Shown here: positions 49,098 to 60,618 of the stretch, piece by piece | How positions within the stretch are numbered: position 1 is the first letter of the stretch | How the letters are laid out: every line of letters starts with the position of its first letter | DNA from: Saccharomyces uvarum | Lineage: Eukaryota > Ascomycota > Saccharomycetes > Saccharomycetales > Saccharomycetaceae | NCBI GenBank assembly: GCA_947243795.1 | Contig: OX365941.1 | Coordinates: 248,001 to 312,000 of the forward strand | DNA length: 64,000 nucleotides | Direction: 5' to 3' | The notes under the pieces: model-generated | Told to the model about the DNA's origin: nothing | The model's input: only the letters and a program-made list of their open reading frames with translations | The model's database searches: none | Program-made: the position numbers and the translations under genes

Positions 49098-51470
49098 CTA
49101 GTTGTTTTGTTTTTTCTTTTTCTTTTCCAAACCTGCAATATGTGCTTCACTTTGATCGACTTGCGTGTGGTGGTGGTCATCTCCTTCAACTACTTTGAAC
49201 GTTAGTCCATCTTCAACCATTCTACACATGCTAATGCTACGAATCCAAGGGTCCTCCATAATTTCATCAATGTTTCCTCTACATGCAGGTGCCAGGTCAA
49301 TCATACGGCTAACAATATGCTGCGTTTCTTCTGGCAATGAATGCAGTAGTCGTTGTGGTCCAATATTGACATTATTGGGATCTGATACATTATTTGAAGA
49401 GCCCTCGGATTTCTTTTTTTCTGGAGAGTGCGATTCGTCATAAGAAGGTGGATCAGGAGTTCTCGTCACCAAGCTACTCAAGGAGTCACAATCACGCCCA
49501 GAACAAAATAGTTTAAAGGAGTTATCTCTCAATTTAGGGATTTTCCACGGAAATTTTTTTAATATCATGCAGGCAAAGATAATTGCTGAAGACCAAATAT
49601 CTACAGGACGTGGATCATACTTTGCAAAAATACAAACTTCCGGTGCTAAATATGGATCGCTACCAACAATTCCACTTGCTTCCACAAGATTCTTCGAAAA
49701 TGGATATGAAAATACCACAGCTGCACCAAAATCAATTAATTTTACCACACCTTTTTCATTTATAACACAATTATCTAGCTTTAAATCTCTATGAGCTAAG
49801 CCGATACTATGCAAATATTGTACACCAGTAAGGATCTGTTTGAAGCAGCAACAAATCTCTTCGTACGACATCTTATTACTCATTACAATAGCAAACAGAT
49901 CGTATTCACAGTATTCCATTACCTGTAAAATTCTATCATTTTCATATACAATTTCGATTGTCTCAATAATATTGGGATGATTTAAAGTCGTACCAATACA
50001 GTACTCAGAGGTAATCTTCTTAACATAGTCTCTTTTTGATTCGTTTTCAAATTTAGTTCTGAATTCCTTTACTGCAAATATTTGGTTATCTACTATTCTT
50101 TGAACTAACTTGACGGAACCACCTGCTCCGGCACCTAAATCTTCGCCCGTCTTGACGTATCTCTTTGAAAACGGAACTGCAGATCCATGTGCGTGAGAAT
50201 AAATAGTGTCTCCATTTCCATTATAGCTGTTGGAGGAAGGATAGTTTCCAGCTGCAAAATGAGATGATGAATGGGAATGCGATGGAACGGCTATTCCACT
50301 AGAAACAGGCGATCCGTTTGGAATAGTGTTGTTATTGTTCGAGGATAGATTATTGCTAGAGCTCTTCTTGAAAAACCTTTTTAAATCACCGATGGAAGAA
50401 TGTTGCGATCTTGGAACGCTTTGGCTTGGGGGTAAATTGTCTTGAACAGAAGATGGAGAGCCGTACAAGTTATCTGTGTAGGAACCAGTCGGTTGCCTCG
50501 ATGCGGAGTAAATACTACTTTGTCTTGCGCGAATCGGTTTAGGAATAGCGGTTGAGCCATTTGCAACATTAGAATTTTTAATGCTCGTGGATGGACCATT
50601 AGAATTGGAGGAAAATGCCATGCCAGCAGAATTTGGGTTTGAAGATTCCTTTGAGTTTTTGGAAAAGAAAAGATTTCCCAGTTGTGAAGAAAAAGAACCT
50701 GAACGTGAAATAGATCTTGCTTGGGTAGCAGTGGTATTGTTGTTGTTGTCCATCGACGCTTTCTGAAGTTTTTGTTTGGAAATAATGAAACGGGGCTCAA
50801 CACTATCTACTTTTGGCGAAGATATAACATTAGAATCGATCGCAGAAATATTACTGGGCAAGCCACCTGCATATGTTTCAAGCCATGAGGAAGACAAAGA
50901 GGAGCTGTTGCTATTCGAGCTGTTGTTGTCTTTGTTGGAATTTGGGACAGAATAAGGTATACTCGAAGACAATGAAGGAATGACCTTTCCCGAAGTGTGC
51001 GAAGTTACGGATAGTCTACTCGTAATTCTATTTTGTGGGGCAAGAGAAGAACCACCGTATGAGGAAAGTCCAGCAGCCCCCTGGTCATTTATCAAAGACC
51101 CGAATCTATCTTTACTTTGTGCACTTGTGCCATATAATGAGGCAGTGTGGGCAAAATTAGAATTAAGAAAGCTGGAAGAAAATTGGTTTCTGTCATCTAG
51201 TGAAGAACCGGCCGTTGATGATGAATCTTCCTCTGAGTATATTTGTGTAACCGTGGTAACGCTTCCAGGAACTAGCCCAGTGGCCCTATTACGTTCTCCA
51301 TTGTTGCTGTTGCTATCGCTGCCAATGTGAGTACTGCTCTTATTCCTTACTTGGGCGTCAAGCGGATTCGACTCGGGCGTTGTGGTCAATGTATCAGCAG
51401 AAGTTCTCGGTGACGAATTTGAGGCTTCGTTTTTTCGTTTTTCCTGTAATAGTCTGGTTAATGAGGACAT
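49098..51470 (-). CDS. NPR1: Npr1, TORC1-regulated protein kinase
   Basis: Serine/threonine kinase that stabilises amino-acid permeases (Gap1, Mep2 control) through arrestin-like adaptors; TORC1 phosphorylates and inhibits it. The ATG at 51470 (MSSLTRLLQEKRKNEASNSS) gives 790 residues, equal to the reference; a further in-frame ATG at 51557 adds an implausible hydrophobic 29-mer. The first 430 residues are Ser/Asn-rich and disordered, where TORC1 sites cluster. The kinase domain has GAGAGGSVKL, FAVKEFRTKF, the catalytic loop AHRDLKLDNCVIN, DFGAAVV in place of DFG-type, and APEVCIFAKYDPR. The tail is basic (LEKKKKKQNN). Confidence 0.96.
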   Translation of the reverse strand: MSSLTRLLQEKRKNEASNSSPRTSADTLTTTPESNPLDAQVRNKSSTHIGSDSNSNNGERNRATGLVPGSVTTVTQIYSEEDSSSTAGSSLDDRNQFSSSFLNSNFAHTASLYGTSAQSKDRFGSLINDQGAAGLSSYGGSSLAPQNRITSRLSVTSHTSGKVIPSLSSSIPYSVPNSNKDNNSSNSNSSSLSSSWLETYAGGLPSNISAIDSNVISSPKVDSVEPRFIISKQKLQKASMDNNNNTTATQARSISRSGSFSSQLGNLFFSKNSKESSNPNSAGMAFSSNSNGPSTSIKNSNVANGSTAIPKPIRARQSSIYSASRQPTGSYTDNLYGSPSSVQDNLPPSQSVPRSQHSSIGDLKRFFKKSSSNNLSSNNNNTIPNGSPVSSGIAVPSHSHSSSHFAAGNYPSSNSYNGNGDTIYSHAHGSAVPFSKRYVKTGEDLGAGAGGSVKLVQRIVDNQIFAVKEFRTKFENESKRDYVKKITSEYCIGTTLNHPNIIETIEIVYENDRILQVMEYCEYDLFAIVMSNKMSYEEICCCFKQILTGVQYLHSIGLAHRDLKLDNCVINEKGVVKLIDFGAAVVFSYPFSKNLVEASGIVGSDPYLAPEVCIFAKYDPRPVDIWSSAIIFACMILKKFPWKIPKLRDNSFKLFCSGRDCDSLSSLVTRTPDPPSYDESHSPEKKKSEGSSNNVSDPNNVNIGPQRLLHSLPEETQHIVSRMIDLAPACRGNIDEIMEDPWIRSISMCRMVEDGLTFKVVEGDDHHHTQVDQSEAHIAGLEKKKKKQNN

Positions 51471-51939
51471 CTTATTCGTATGCGGATTTTCCTTTGAATT
51501 GTAATAGCTAAAGTCTGTGATGGAATCAAAAAGAAGGAGGAATGTTAGTAATAACAATAATGTACGAAAGATCTCTAGCTTGTATCTGATAGTGTTTGGC
51601 GGAAAACAGTAGAAGTTAGATTCTTTATTATTCTCTCAGTAGCTAAAACGCAAGATCTTTAGTTATTGCCAATTGCCACCAGGTGCGCTATCAACTAAAC
51701 CGGAATTTGCCAAGATACTACAGCTATAGGTGGCCCAAGCAAGCTCTGAGATAAGCTATAAGGGTAGAAAAGGTGGTATGCGTCATTGATAACGAAATTC
51801 CGTGCCAGATGATAGACCACCGATGACGAAATCAAAAATACCACAAAAATATACTTTGTTACTATCTATCTATACATACAGATATATACACAATGACATT
51901 ACATATGAAGATACTATACAATATGTGCATGTACACCGT
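51471..51939. promoter_or_regulatory. NPR1 promoter/leader with branch-point-like sequence
   Basis: A 469-base spacer between tandem IPI3 and NPR1. On the minus strand, TACTAAC (51550-51544) is followed by a pyrimidine-rich stretch and TCACAG ending at 51515, like an intron 3' end 45 bases before the NPR1 ATG. The only exact donor GTATGT is far upstream (51879-51874). See findings. Confidence 0.5.
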
Positions 51940-53616
51940 CTATTGCTTGTCGAGCACGTGCTGATGCTCTTCGTATAGCTTTTCGTGCATACCACGTAAT
52001 TCTTTGTAGGCGTGAGTTAGTGCTTCTATGTTAGCCTTAAGTTCAGTAATCTCTTCATCTTTAGCGGTTTGATTGTCAAAAGATGAGACAGCGTCGGTTT
52101 CTGTACCAACCACTTTCACGTCACTTGAAATTCTGCCGATATGTGCAAACATGGATTCTTGGGACTTGATGTGTTCCAAATAGCCATTGAAGTCGTTCAA
52201 TGGTAACGCTAAACTGGGATCTGCCTCAGTTTCAGGTTCTCCTATTTGAAACCAGATATCGTGCGAAAGGCCTTTGTTTTCATTATCAAATATAGCTCTT
52301 TGTAAATTTGGTATCTTTAGGGAGTTTTGGCCATTACTACTGCTAGTATGTTTCCCTGTAGTTGCCCCTTCAAACAGTTGGTCGCCACTTTCAGTTCTGT
52401 AAGGATTTACTAGGATATTAGTCACTTCCCCGACAGAAGCTTGTGACGTGGTCAAGGTTTGAATAGTTCTAATGATCTGTTTCGAGTATATTTCCGCAAT
52501 GGAAACTTTTCCTTCTGTGTCACCGATCATAAGTAATGTACCATCCATTGATATTTCAAGACACGACACGTTAGAATCCAAAAGCTTATCGCAAACCAGT
52601 TGACCTATTGAATATAATGAATCCAAATCTTGATTTTCGCCACCAGTTACTAAACTGCGCTGTACCAAGGAGAAAACTCTACTTTTTTGAATAGTGTTCA
52701 TTCCTGTAGATTGTAATAGATTAACAATGGTATTCCCCTTTAATTTATAAAACAAATTTAGTGCAAAACAGCCATCGGCGGTCCCAATATAGCATGCTCT
52801 ATCAGCAGGATCGAGAGATATAGATTTAATGGCGTAAGGTAATGTGAACGTAGCGAGCAACCTAGGCGCTTTACCGATACTAACTTCATTCCCGTTTTCT
52901 TCTTGCTTTTTTTGCTTCTTTTTGGAACCTATTAGACTCAAATCGTAGCATCTCAAGGTAGCATCTTGGGATACCGTGAATAGTTTTGTACCAGCACAAG
53001 ATAAAAATTTTCCTTGACTGGAAGAAACTTGGAAGTCCGTAACAGGTAAAGTATGATCGTGAAGAATGCATACAGGCTTAGGTTCGTCATTCGATGCCGA
53101 TACCAAGTCGACAGTTTGCCATATGATAACTCTCGAATCGTTACCTGAAGTGATAATATACTTACCGTTCAAAATGGACTTAATCTTGGTGATACTTTGA
53201 TAGTGTGCCATCGGTTTCACATTCAATAAGATCCCCGAATTCAACTCCCATATGTACAGTTTACCCGATTCGGTGGAACCAAGCAGCAGGTACGGAAGAT
53301 TAAACTCTGGTAAGTTATGATTGACTCCATGGATACTGTCGTACTGTACACCGGTATTTTGAACCACTTCTAGACATTTTAGAACTTCAGGTAATGGTAA
53401 GCGCTGTTCTACAGACTCTCTCTTGAATGAACCTGACATGTTGTAGACATTGATCAATGCCTTTTGTGCTTGAGCAACGAATAAGTACTTGCTGCCCACT
53501 TGGACACAACTATTTCTAGATTGGGTAGAACATTGTCTCAAATTTACTTGTTCGAATGAGTGTACAGAGGATATTGTCCCTGAGGTATTTGTTGTAAAAA
53601 CGACTTGTTCATCCAT
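51940..53616 (-). CDS. IPI3: Ipi3, Rix1-complex WD-repeat protein
   Basis: Essential WD40 protein of the Rix1-Ipi1-Ipi3 complex, which works on pre-60S particles (ITS2 processing, Rea1 recruitment) and in pre-replicative complex assembly. The ATG at 53616 ([23 protein letters not shown]) gives 558 residues, against 555. Blades are visible as [36 protein letters not shown] and [15 protein letters not shown], and a helical C-terminal tail ([31 protein letters not shown]) forms a coiled coil that binds Rix1. RRPE-like motifs lie upstream, fitting the ribosome-biogenesis regulon. Confidence 0.95.
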   Translation of the reverse strand: MDEQVVFTTNTSGTISSVHSFEQVNLRQCSTQSRNSCVQVGSKYLFVAQAQKALINVYNMSGSFKRESVEQRLPLPEVLKCLEVVQNTGVQYDSIHGVNHNLPEFNLPYLLLGSTESGKLYIWELNSGILLNVKPMAHYQSITKIKSILNGKYIITSGNDSRVIIWQTVDLVSASNDEPKPVCILHDHTLPVTDFQVSSSQGKFLSCAGTKLFTVSQDATLRCYDLSLIGSKKKQKKQEENGNEVSIGKAPRLLATFTLPYAIKSISLDPADRACYIGTADGCFALNLFYKLKGNTIVNLLQSTGMNTIQKSRVFSLVQRSLVTGGENQDLDSLYSIGQLVCDKLLDSNVSCLEISMDGTLLMIGDTEGKVSIAEIYSKQIIRTIQTLTTSQASVGEVTNILVNPYRTESGDQLFEGATTGKHTSSSNGQNSLKIPNLQRAIFDNENKGLSHDIWFQIGEPETEADPSLALPLNDFNGYLEHIKSQESMFAHIGRISSDVKVVGTETDAVSSFDNQTAKDEEITELKANIEALTHAYKELRGMHEKLYEEHQHVLDKQ

Positions 53617-53646
53617 TTTACTGATCTCCACACGTTTGTATTGCAA

Positions 53647-54329
53647 GGATATTGAACAACGTATTCTATGCTATATTCTCTTAATCTGTGTTAGTTCTAA
53701 TACAACTGGAAATGGGCATCGATTTAAAATTTTCATTGAAGGATCTGGAAAAAAATTTCAATTGGCGCGCTCACTTTCTTTCGCAATATTTTGCAAGATT
53801 AAGAGTGGCGCTACCATAGTACAACTTTAATGACAGGTAGACAGCCTGCTCACCATGTCATTATTTAAAATAATGGATTATATTTACGGACTATATATCT
53901 TGAAATGAAGTTAACAATAAGTCAGGATGATAATCTATTAACTTGGTAAGCCCTTTACATCGGCAAAATGTCTCTTACTTTCACTGAGGAGGTATCTTAT
54001 CGGCTTGTTTCACTGAACAACACTGCTCGAAATAGTTTGGTATATGTGTTGTTTCGTCCCAAAATGTTATTATACCGCTTCGTACGCTTTTTTAAGGTGC
54101 CAATCCATTAAAGCTTCGTTGGAAAATATTTTATGTGTTCGCGTTTCTTTTTGATTGTAGACGCGATCAGATGAGCCTTTAAAATCTGGAAGAAGGTTGG
54201 GAAAGTGAACATTAAGAGCGAAGAAATAGAACAGGAAAGAAAGCCGTGGGAGACAGTTACATATTGAAAAGTGTTAGCAAAGCTTACTGAGGGGAAAAAA
54301 ACAAATTCAAGCCGTGCTAAAGACAGAAG
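53647..54329. promoter_or_regulatory. Divergent IPI3/PBR1 promoter with RRPE
   Basis: A 683-base spacer. RRPE TGAAAATTTT lies on the minus strand at 53735-53726, and a second TGAAATTTTT at 53760-53751, about 110-145 bases from the IPI3 start. A GATGAG PAC-like core is at 54170-54175 but is far from IPI3. No RNA gene is seen. Confidence 0.55.
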
Positions 54330-55553
54330 ATGCCTTTGAATATTATTGGAACAGCGCTTTTAGATGGGACTGATAAAATTCCTTACTATCAGACAATTAA
54401 AAATGTGGCACCCTATGTATTAGGGGCAACTGCCATCAAATACTGGTCGAGAGGACCATCGAACACATGGGAAAGAAAGCTGCATGGCAAAGTATACTTG
54501 GTTACTGGAGCTACTTCTCAAGGAATGGGGACATCTGTGGCGTTTAAAATGGCAGAATTAGGCGCACAGTTGATAATTTTGACCAGAGAAGTGGATGAAT
54601 GGGTCACAGAGTGGTGTGAAGACTTGCGTGAAAGGACAAAGAACGAACTGATCTTCGTAGAGAAATGTGACTTGAGTAATTTGTGGGAAATTCGTAAATT
54701 TGCCACAAGTTGGTTGGATAATTCACCACCCAGAAGGTTAGACGGTGTCATTGTTATGTCTGGTGATATGGAGCCTTGGGGTGTTCCCAAAATATCTCTA
54801 CCGCAAAGAAGATCTTCCAAGGATGGGTTGGAGTTACAAATAGCTACGAATTATGCAGCTATTTTCCATCTTTTAAATTTACTGCAGCCTAGTTTTAAGG
54901 CTCAACCACCTGATAGAGACGTAAGAATTATTCTTGCCACATGCTGGTTGCAAGTTGTCGGAGATGTTAGTGTAGAAGACCCCTTATGGCAAAATGCCAA
55001 GTATAAAAGTGCTTTGAAATTTTTCGCAAGCAGCAAGTTACAGTTGGGATTAAGCATGATGGAGTTGCAAAGAAGACTTACTGCAGACATCCAAAAGCAA
55101 AAGACCGATGGTGTTGAAAGAACAGGTAAAAACGTTACAATCACCATGGTACAACCGGGAACAATGAGATCCAATAGTTTACGTCGTGTCATTAGTAATG
55201 GGTCAGTGGTTTTATTGATGGTATTATATTGTATTTTATTATACCCCATATTGTGGTTATTTACCAAGAGCGGCCGTCGTGGTGATCAAAGTTTTCTGTA
55301 TGCATTAATGACCCCAGAGCTGGAAGAAATAAATCTAAAGGACGCGAAGGCCAAGTACATTTCAGACTGTTCAATTGTAAAGTTCGCTCGGAAGGAATTT
55401 GATGATGAGGAATTACAGAAAAAGTTATTTGAAAATACTGAGAGAGATATATTACAATTAGAGAAAAAAATTGCAGCAAAGAGAAATGCGAATGAAAAAG
55501 GGGCAAAGGATGCTAAGAAAAAACAAACCAAGAAGAGTAAGAAAGATGATTAG
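54330..55553 (+). CDS. PBR1: Pbr1, essential ER oxidoreductase-like protein
   Basis: Putative short-chain dehydrogenase/reductase of the endoplasmic reticulum, essential in S. cerevisiae; its substrate is unknown. The length of 407 equals the reference. The cofactor-binding motif VYLVTGATSQGMGTSVAFKMAELGAQ sits at about residues 53-78. A hydrophobic segment near residues 292-312 (VVLLMVLYCILLYPILWLF) probably anchors it, and a lysine-rich tail (KKKQTKKSKKDD) ends with an ER-retention-like KKxx pattern not exactly at the end. The usual SDR Tyr-Lys pair is not obvious, so activity is unproven. Confidence 0.95.
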   Translation: MPLNIIGTALLDGTDKIPYYQTIKNVAPYVLGATAIKYWSRGPSNTWERKLHGKVYLVTGATSQGMGTSVAFKMAELGAQLIILTREVDEWVTEWCEDLRERTKNELIFVEKCDLSNLWEIRKFATSWLDNSPPRRLDGVIVMSGDMEPWGVPKISLPQRRSSKDGLELQIATNYAAIFHLLNLLQPSFKAQPPDRDVRIILATCWLQVVGDVSVEDPLWQNAKYKSALKFFASSKLQLGLSMMELQRRLTADIQKQKTDGVERTGKNVTITMVQPGTMRSNSLRRVISNGSVVLLMVLYCILLYPILWLFTKSGRRGDQSFLYALMTPELEEINLKDAKAKYISDCSIVKFARKEFDDEELQKKLFENTERDILQLEKKIAAKRNANEKGAKDAKKKQTKKSKKDD

Positions 55554-55682
55554 AGAGTAGGTTTGCTTGGTCATCTTGTAAATAAATGAAAAAGGAGCGT
55601 AAATATATATATATATTTCTCGTATTATTATTTTTTTTTGTGATTTCAGTATATGTAAGCTTATTTATTTGTTTTCTTGATA

Positions 55683-56681
55683 TTAAAGAATTACACATTT
55701 TGAATTCTTCTTCTTCTTCTTTTCGTTTCTTACCTTTGGTTTATTTTGTTTATTACAATGAGTCTTTGGGGCCATCTTGGAGCCTTTGGATCTTACCTGT
55801 TCGTGAGTTTTGTCATTTTGTTGCTTTTTAGTAGGCTTATAATTAAGGGCTTCCTTTTCCTGTTGTAAATTGTCCTTCGAAAGAGTGCTATCTGTACTAT
55901 TATTATGACGTGGTAGCTGTTTCTGTTCTTGCATACTCTTGTCCTTGTTGCTATTGGTTGTAGTGGTCGTTAGTTCATCGGTGGCGGTCTGTTTTACTGA
56001 TTTCTGCAAACTGGATTCCGGTTCGTAAATAGCATATCTCACTGCGTGTTCGAACACCTCTCGGACACCAGCTTGAGTAGCGGCAGAACATTCCGTATAT
56101 CCCATAAATCCGTACTCTTTCACGACATTATCTATCTCCTCCTGGGATACAAAATCAGAATTTGTTTCTTGTAATTTTTTCTGAGTTACTGGATCATCTC
56201 TGAGGTCAGCCTTGGTACCTACTAATAGTATCGGATACTTCTTTAATTTAGTGAAGAGAGAAATGTTTTCAATATTAGAAGTTTGCTTCAGTTCAGGCAA
56301 CCATTTTTCAGTGACATTGGCAAAACTAGCATGTTCACTAACAGAAAAACATATTAAGAAAATATCAGTTTGAGGGTAACATAACGGTCTTAAACGATCG
56401 TAATCTTCCTGTCCTGCAGTATCCCATAAATTGATCTTAAATAGTTTTCGTTCTGTACTTGGTAGGGAATTTGAGGAGGATAATGATCCTCCATTAGCAT
56501 TATCGCACCCAGGCTCTAAGGGGCTATCTGTAGTTGCGGTAGGAATAGCTATAGTGGTGGAATAGTTATCGAAAACTGTTGGAACATAGTCAGTTGGGAA
56601 AGAATTGGTAGTATATGATATCAGAAGAGATGTTTTACCCACTGCACCATCACCAATGATCACACACTTGATGGACCTCAT
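55683..56681 (-). CDS. RHO5: Rho5, Rac-like GTPase
   Basis: Rho-family GTPase in cell-wall integrity, oxidative-stress and mitophagy responses, activated by the Dck1-Lmo1 exchange factor. P-loop GDGAVGKT (10-17), effector region YVPTVFDNY (32-40), DTAGQ (87-91) and VGTKADL (about 156) are intact. An insertion of about 30 residues before DTAGQ and a long Lys/Gln-rich C-terminal extension are typical of Rho5. The CAAX box CVIL gives geranylgeranylation, preceded by a polybasic KKKKK stretch. The 332 residues compare with 331. Confidence 0.96.
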   Translation of the reverse strand: MRSIKCVIIGDGAVGKTSLLISYTTNSFPTDYVPTVFDNYSTTIAIPTATTDSPLEPGCDNANGGSLSSSNSLPSTERKLFKINLWDTAGQEDYDRLRPLCYPQTDIFLICFSVSEHASFANVTEKWLPELKQTSNIENISLFTKLKKYPILLVGTKADLRDDPVTQKKLQETNSDFVSQEEIDNVVKEYGFMGYTECSAATQAGVREVFEHAVRYAIYEPESSLQKSVKQTATDELTTTTTNSNKDKSMQEQKQLPRHNNSTDSTLSKDNLQQEKEALNYKPTKKQQNDKTHEQVRSKGSKMAPKTHCNKQNKPKVRNEKKKKKNSKCVIL

Positions 56682-58686
56682 TAGACCTAACCTATACTAT
56701 ATTATTCTTAATACGTACGTCGGTGTGTGTTGCGTCCCTTTTTAGGCTATCGTGTAATATATATATATATATATCCTCAATGTTGCCTTGTGCAATTGAC
56801 CGAAATATAAGTGAATGTTCCAACCCTTCGAAAAAACAACAATTCGTCAAGGATTGCGTTGTTGTTCGTTGGTGGATCGGCCGTACGAGTTTAGTGAGGG
56901 TACCAGGTAACCTTACTTTAAATAGCAAAACAGGAAAAGTTACGACAAACTGGAAAGTAAAAAAGAAAAGAGAAAAAAAAAGGAGAAGCTATAATTCCCT
57001 GTACTACGAAGAAGCAAGATGGAAGGAAGACGGAAAAATACCAAGGAAAGAAGGGAAAAAAGATGATCGAAGCAAGCACATGTTCACCTGCAGAGACTTT
57101 CCTTCAACCATCTACTTCATCGTATTCCTTCACCGTTACGTAACGGTTTCGACAATGGAGCAAAGTGAAATCTCAGGCGGAGGCCGAAACGATTTTTTTT
57201 TTTTTAAGCTAGTCCAAAATTTAACTTTTTTTAGAATCACTTCAATAAGGGAGAGACCGGCCCACCCCCCAGAAGCCCCCGCATGGCCAAATGGAGCCAA
57301 GACCGAGGGCAAGTGCGCAGGATAATCTTCCGGTTTGCTCTTGTTATAACTGTAGATGTAGACGTAGATCTGGTACGGAGAGGGGAAGCCCGGAACGAAA
57401 GGCCTAGAGAGACTAAAACCCGATCGCACACGCGAACATTGGGTTGCTCGCATTCCGTGTGGGCTTGCATGGCACATATATAAAAAATTGCTGCCTTCCA
57501 TCATCAGGCCATCCCATCCACCGCCGCGGAGAGCCTGGCCTCTGGCCAAGCTGAGATAAGCTTGGTAGATAATGTGTTTGGAAGCAACCGCTGTAAAACA
57601 AGAATGAAGATAGCGTCTATATTCAATGCCATTTTGCTAATTCATGTATACGCTTTACCCTGCATTTCTCAGAGAGCCTCTCTATACAGTTATTCGAGGA
57701 GAAAATGTCGGCAGAATGAGAAAGATGTAGAGAGCAAAAATGGAAAAAGGAAAAACTCAACCGTCCTCGAACGCCGGTCCTTTTTTTTTCACGTGCCGTG
57801 CTGATGTAAGCGGCAGAACAAAAAAGGACGAAAAATAAGAGAAGTATTGCCGTTACTCCTGAGAAACAATCCTCAGGCAAATGTAAAATTGTACATGAAA
57901 GGCTGCATAAAACAACCTCATCATAGGCCGGCCCTCATAAAGATTCGGAGTGTTAAGCAAAGTAGAAGAAATGAAAGTAAAAAAATAATTTTCGGACAAA
58001 GTCCGCGTGAAGACGCACGACGACGAAAGAGTGTTAGCTGGCATTTTCCGCATCATGCGTAAGATTTGGTTAACAACTTGCTATCGCTACTAGCTTGAAT
58101 CTGTGGGTGTTCAATGCTCCGATATTTTGAGCAATATAGTGACGATCAGTTGATTAAGCTATACAAAAAAGTGGTATATGCGTTCACACGATTTCTTTTA
58201 AGCATGTACAGGCAGCCGATCTCTATCTGCTTTTTGGGTGCCGGAAAGCATCGATGAGACACACGCGCACATGACTACCAGAAACACACACACATCTTGC
58301 AAGCATCGGCTTTGCATACATGCAGCAAACAAGGTTTTGTTGTATTTGCTTGCCGGCGGTATCTCTCTTGGATAGGGTTCTTCGGCTATTACCATTTTTT
58401 TAAGCTTTTTCAAGACTGTTTTTTTCAGTTTTTAAACTCCTTACATTTTATAAACTTTTTTTTCTTAGGTCTTTTTTTTTCAATTTTTTTCAGAAGGACG
58501 CCGCGCACACATTTTCTAATGAGCAATGGGAAATTTTCCAAATCTGTGAGATTCTAAGTCTGCCTTTTGGGAATACAACGTACTTTCTAGTCATATTTCA
58601 ACCAGCTTCATTTTGAAAGGAGATTGGAAGATCGTTTTTAATCCTGTTTCAAGAAGAAAAAAAAAACAGCAAACAATCTACAAAAA
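56682..58686. other. 2-kb gene-poor RHO5/RPS3 divergent region
   Basis: The longest gap in the window, at 2005 bases. It holds both promoters, an (AT)n tract (56756-56775), a GC-rich patch (57240-57330 and 57500-57545), a CACGTG at 57789-57794, and a long T-rich block (58390-58500) next to RPS3 of the kind seen before ribosomal-protein genes. A 181-codon plus frame (56780-57325) and a 137-codon minus frame (57136-57549) look unlike conserved proteins. No tRNA or snoRNA is recognised. Confidence 0.5.
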
Positions 58687-59409
58687 ATGGTCGCTTTAAT
58701 CTCCAAGAAAAGAAAGCTAGTCGCTGACGGTGTCTTCTACGCTGAATTGAACGAATTCTTCACCAGAGAATTGGCTGAAGAAGGTTACTCCGGTGTCGAA
58801 GTCCGTGTTACTCCAACTAAGACTGAAGTTATCATCAGAGCTACCAGAACTCAAGATGTTTTGGGTGAAAACGGTAGAAGAATCAACGAATTGACTTTGT
58901 TGGTCCAAAAGAGATTTAAGTATGCTCCAGGTACTATTGTCTTATACGCCGAAAGAGTTCAAGACCGTGGTTTGTCCGCTGTTGCTCAAGCTGAATCCAT
59001 GAAATTCAAATTGTTGAACGGTTTGGCTATCAGAAGAGCCGCTTACGGTGTCGTCAGATACGTTATGGAATCCGGTGCTAAGGGTTGTGAAGTTGTTGTT
59101 TCCGGTAAGCTAAGAGCTGCCAGAGCTAAGGCTATGAAGTTCGCTGATGGTTTCTTGATCCACTCCGGTCAACCAGTCAACGACTTCATTGATGTTGCTA
59201 CCAGACACGTCTTGATGAGACAAGGTGTTTTGGGTATCAAGGTTAAGATCATGAGAGACCCAGCTAAGAACAGAACTGGTCCAAAGGCTTTGCCAGATGC
59301 TGTCACCATCATCGAACCAAAGGAAGAAGAACAAATCCTTGCCCCATCCGTCAAGGACTACAGACCAGCTGAAGAAGTTGAAGCTCAAGCTGAACCAGTT
59401 GAAGCTTAG
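58687..59409 (+). CDS. RPS3: Ribosomal protein uS3
   Basis: Essential 40S protein at the mRNA entry site, also a target in quality control. The length of 240 equals the reference. The N-terminal KH type-II domain (about residues 21-92) has [11 protein letters not shown], and the C-terminal domain carries [37 protein letters not shown]. An acidic Glu/Ala tail ends the protein. Codon choice is near-optimal, indicating very high expression. There is no intron, as in S. cerevisiae. About four residues differ from the reference protein as I recall it. Confidence 0.98.
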   Translation: MVALISKKRKLVADGVFYAELNEFFTRELAEEGYSGVEVRVTPTKTEVIIRATRTQDVLGENGRRINELTLLVQKRFKYAPGTIVLYAERVQDRGLSAVAQAESMKFKLLNGLAIRRAAYGVVRYVMESGAKGCEVVVSGKLRAARAKAMKFADGFLIHSGQPVNDFIDVATRHVLMRQGVLGIKVKIMRDPAKNRTGPKALPDAVTIIEPKEEEQILAPSVKDYRPAEEVEAQAEPVEA

Positions 59410-59691
59410 ATTCAATTATTTTATATATAAATAAAATATACCTATAATAATTTTTTCTTTAGTTTTTTCAGTTCAGTCGGCTGCCTTATATTGAGTGAGG
59501 AGAATTTAGCGGACAATTTGGGACAGCTATTATTTACAGGATTACGCTATTATATAATCGAAAATCAAAGTTCTAGATGAAAGCAATATGAATATGTGGG
59601 GGGAAGGAGTGAGTGAGAATGCTTTTGCTTATTTAGCGTCTACTATTCCACTTGGGAAGTAAGTAACCAAATATGCAAACTCACGGTCGTT

Positions 59692-60618
59692 TTACCATTT
59701 ATATACACCACCTGTAACGCCTCTGATAGGCTTGTCGCCCAATTGAACCCATGGGGATCTTCTCTGATCTTTTAGTAATGCTTCATAGGCGAGCCTTTGT
59801 TTAGTAACGCTCTTTGTTTTCAAAATGCATCTTACGTGAGTGTAAGGATGACTTATAATACCAATTCTTGTTCTTGCTTTAAATTCAACGCGTTTTCTCC
59901 AAAACCCATCACTACCTGTCCAAAGCTGAGAGATATATAAATCCTCTGGCTTTAAACCCAACTTCTGGCCATCTTCAACTCCCTTTTGAAGTAATTCTGC
60001 TACTTCGCGAGCAATTTTTTTATTTGAAAAATGGCACTGTGAAATAGCCTTCATAACTTCGAGCCCGCCTAATAACCTTAATAAATGGGTAGCTTTTTTC
60101 ATTGAAGATTTGATTCTGTATGATTGAACATATACGGAAGGTTCTAGCACTTCGATTTCTTTTTTTGTCAAATTTAATTTGTAACGCTTATTAGAATTAG
60201 GTAATTTTACAATCGTGTCTTTTTTGTAAAACCCATTGTTAAGTTCACAATTGGCTTTGTATATTTCTCTTTTCAAGGGTGAAAGAAGGCTTTCAGATGC
60301 TAATTGCTCCGGTTGCTGCAATGATATGATATGCTGTTGTAATAATTTATCGTTCTTTAACGTTATGGAATCCCTATCAACTTCAGCGGCCTCTCCAGCG
60401 GAATCAGAAGCAACCGCTAATCTATTAGAAAAGCTGTTCGGGTCTTCATCTTCGTTCTCCTTTTCTTCCTTTATCTTGTTTTCGGTGATGCTTCCAAATA
60501 GAGACCCTCTTGAGTTGTTAAAAGTTATAGGTGTTATATGTATCGACCGTCTACTCAAGGGAAATAGTAGAGTCTTGGAAAGTCCACTGACCTGAGGTAT
60601 TCTTACCATCAAGTTCAT
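59692..60618 (-). CDS. MRPL22: Mitochondrial ribosomal protein uL22m
   Basis: Mitochondrial large-subunit protein of the L22 family, lining the polypeptide exit tunnel. The 308 residues compare with about 309. A basic presequence ([19 protein letters not shown]) is followed by an acidic fungal-specific region, then the uL22 fold (about 170-290; [40 protein letters not shown], and [27 protein letters not shown]). The coding end overlaps TGTATATA, a Puf3-type sequence at the stop. It converges on RPS3. Confidence 0.95.
   Translation of the reverse strand: MNLMVRIPQVSGLSKTLLFPLSRRSIHITPITFNNSRGSLFGSITENKIKEEKENEDEDPNSFSNRLAVASDSAGEAAEVDRDSITLKNDKLLQQHIISLQQPEQLASESLLSPLKREIYKANCELNNGFYKKDTIVKLPNSNKRYKLNLTKKEIEVLEPSVYVQSYRIKSSMKKATHLLRLLGGLEVMKAISQCHFSNKKIAREVAELLQKGVEDGQKLGLKPEDLYISQLWTGSDGFWRKRVEFKARTRIGIISHPYTHVRCILKTKSVTKQRLAYEALLKDQRRSPWVQLGDKPIRGVTGGVYKW

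Noticed and set aside
51471-51557. Earlier in-frame ATG for NPR1
   Set aside because: It adds a hydrophobic 29-mer unlike the family, and part of it is pyrimidine tract. The 51470 start gives exactly the reference length.
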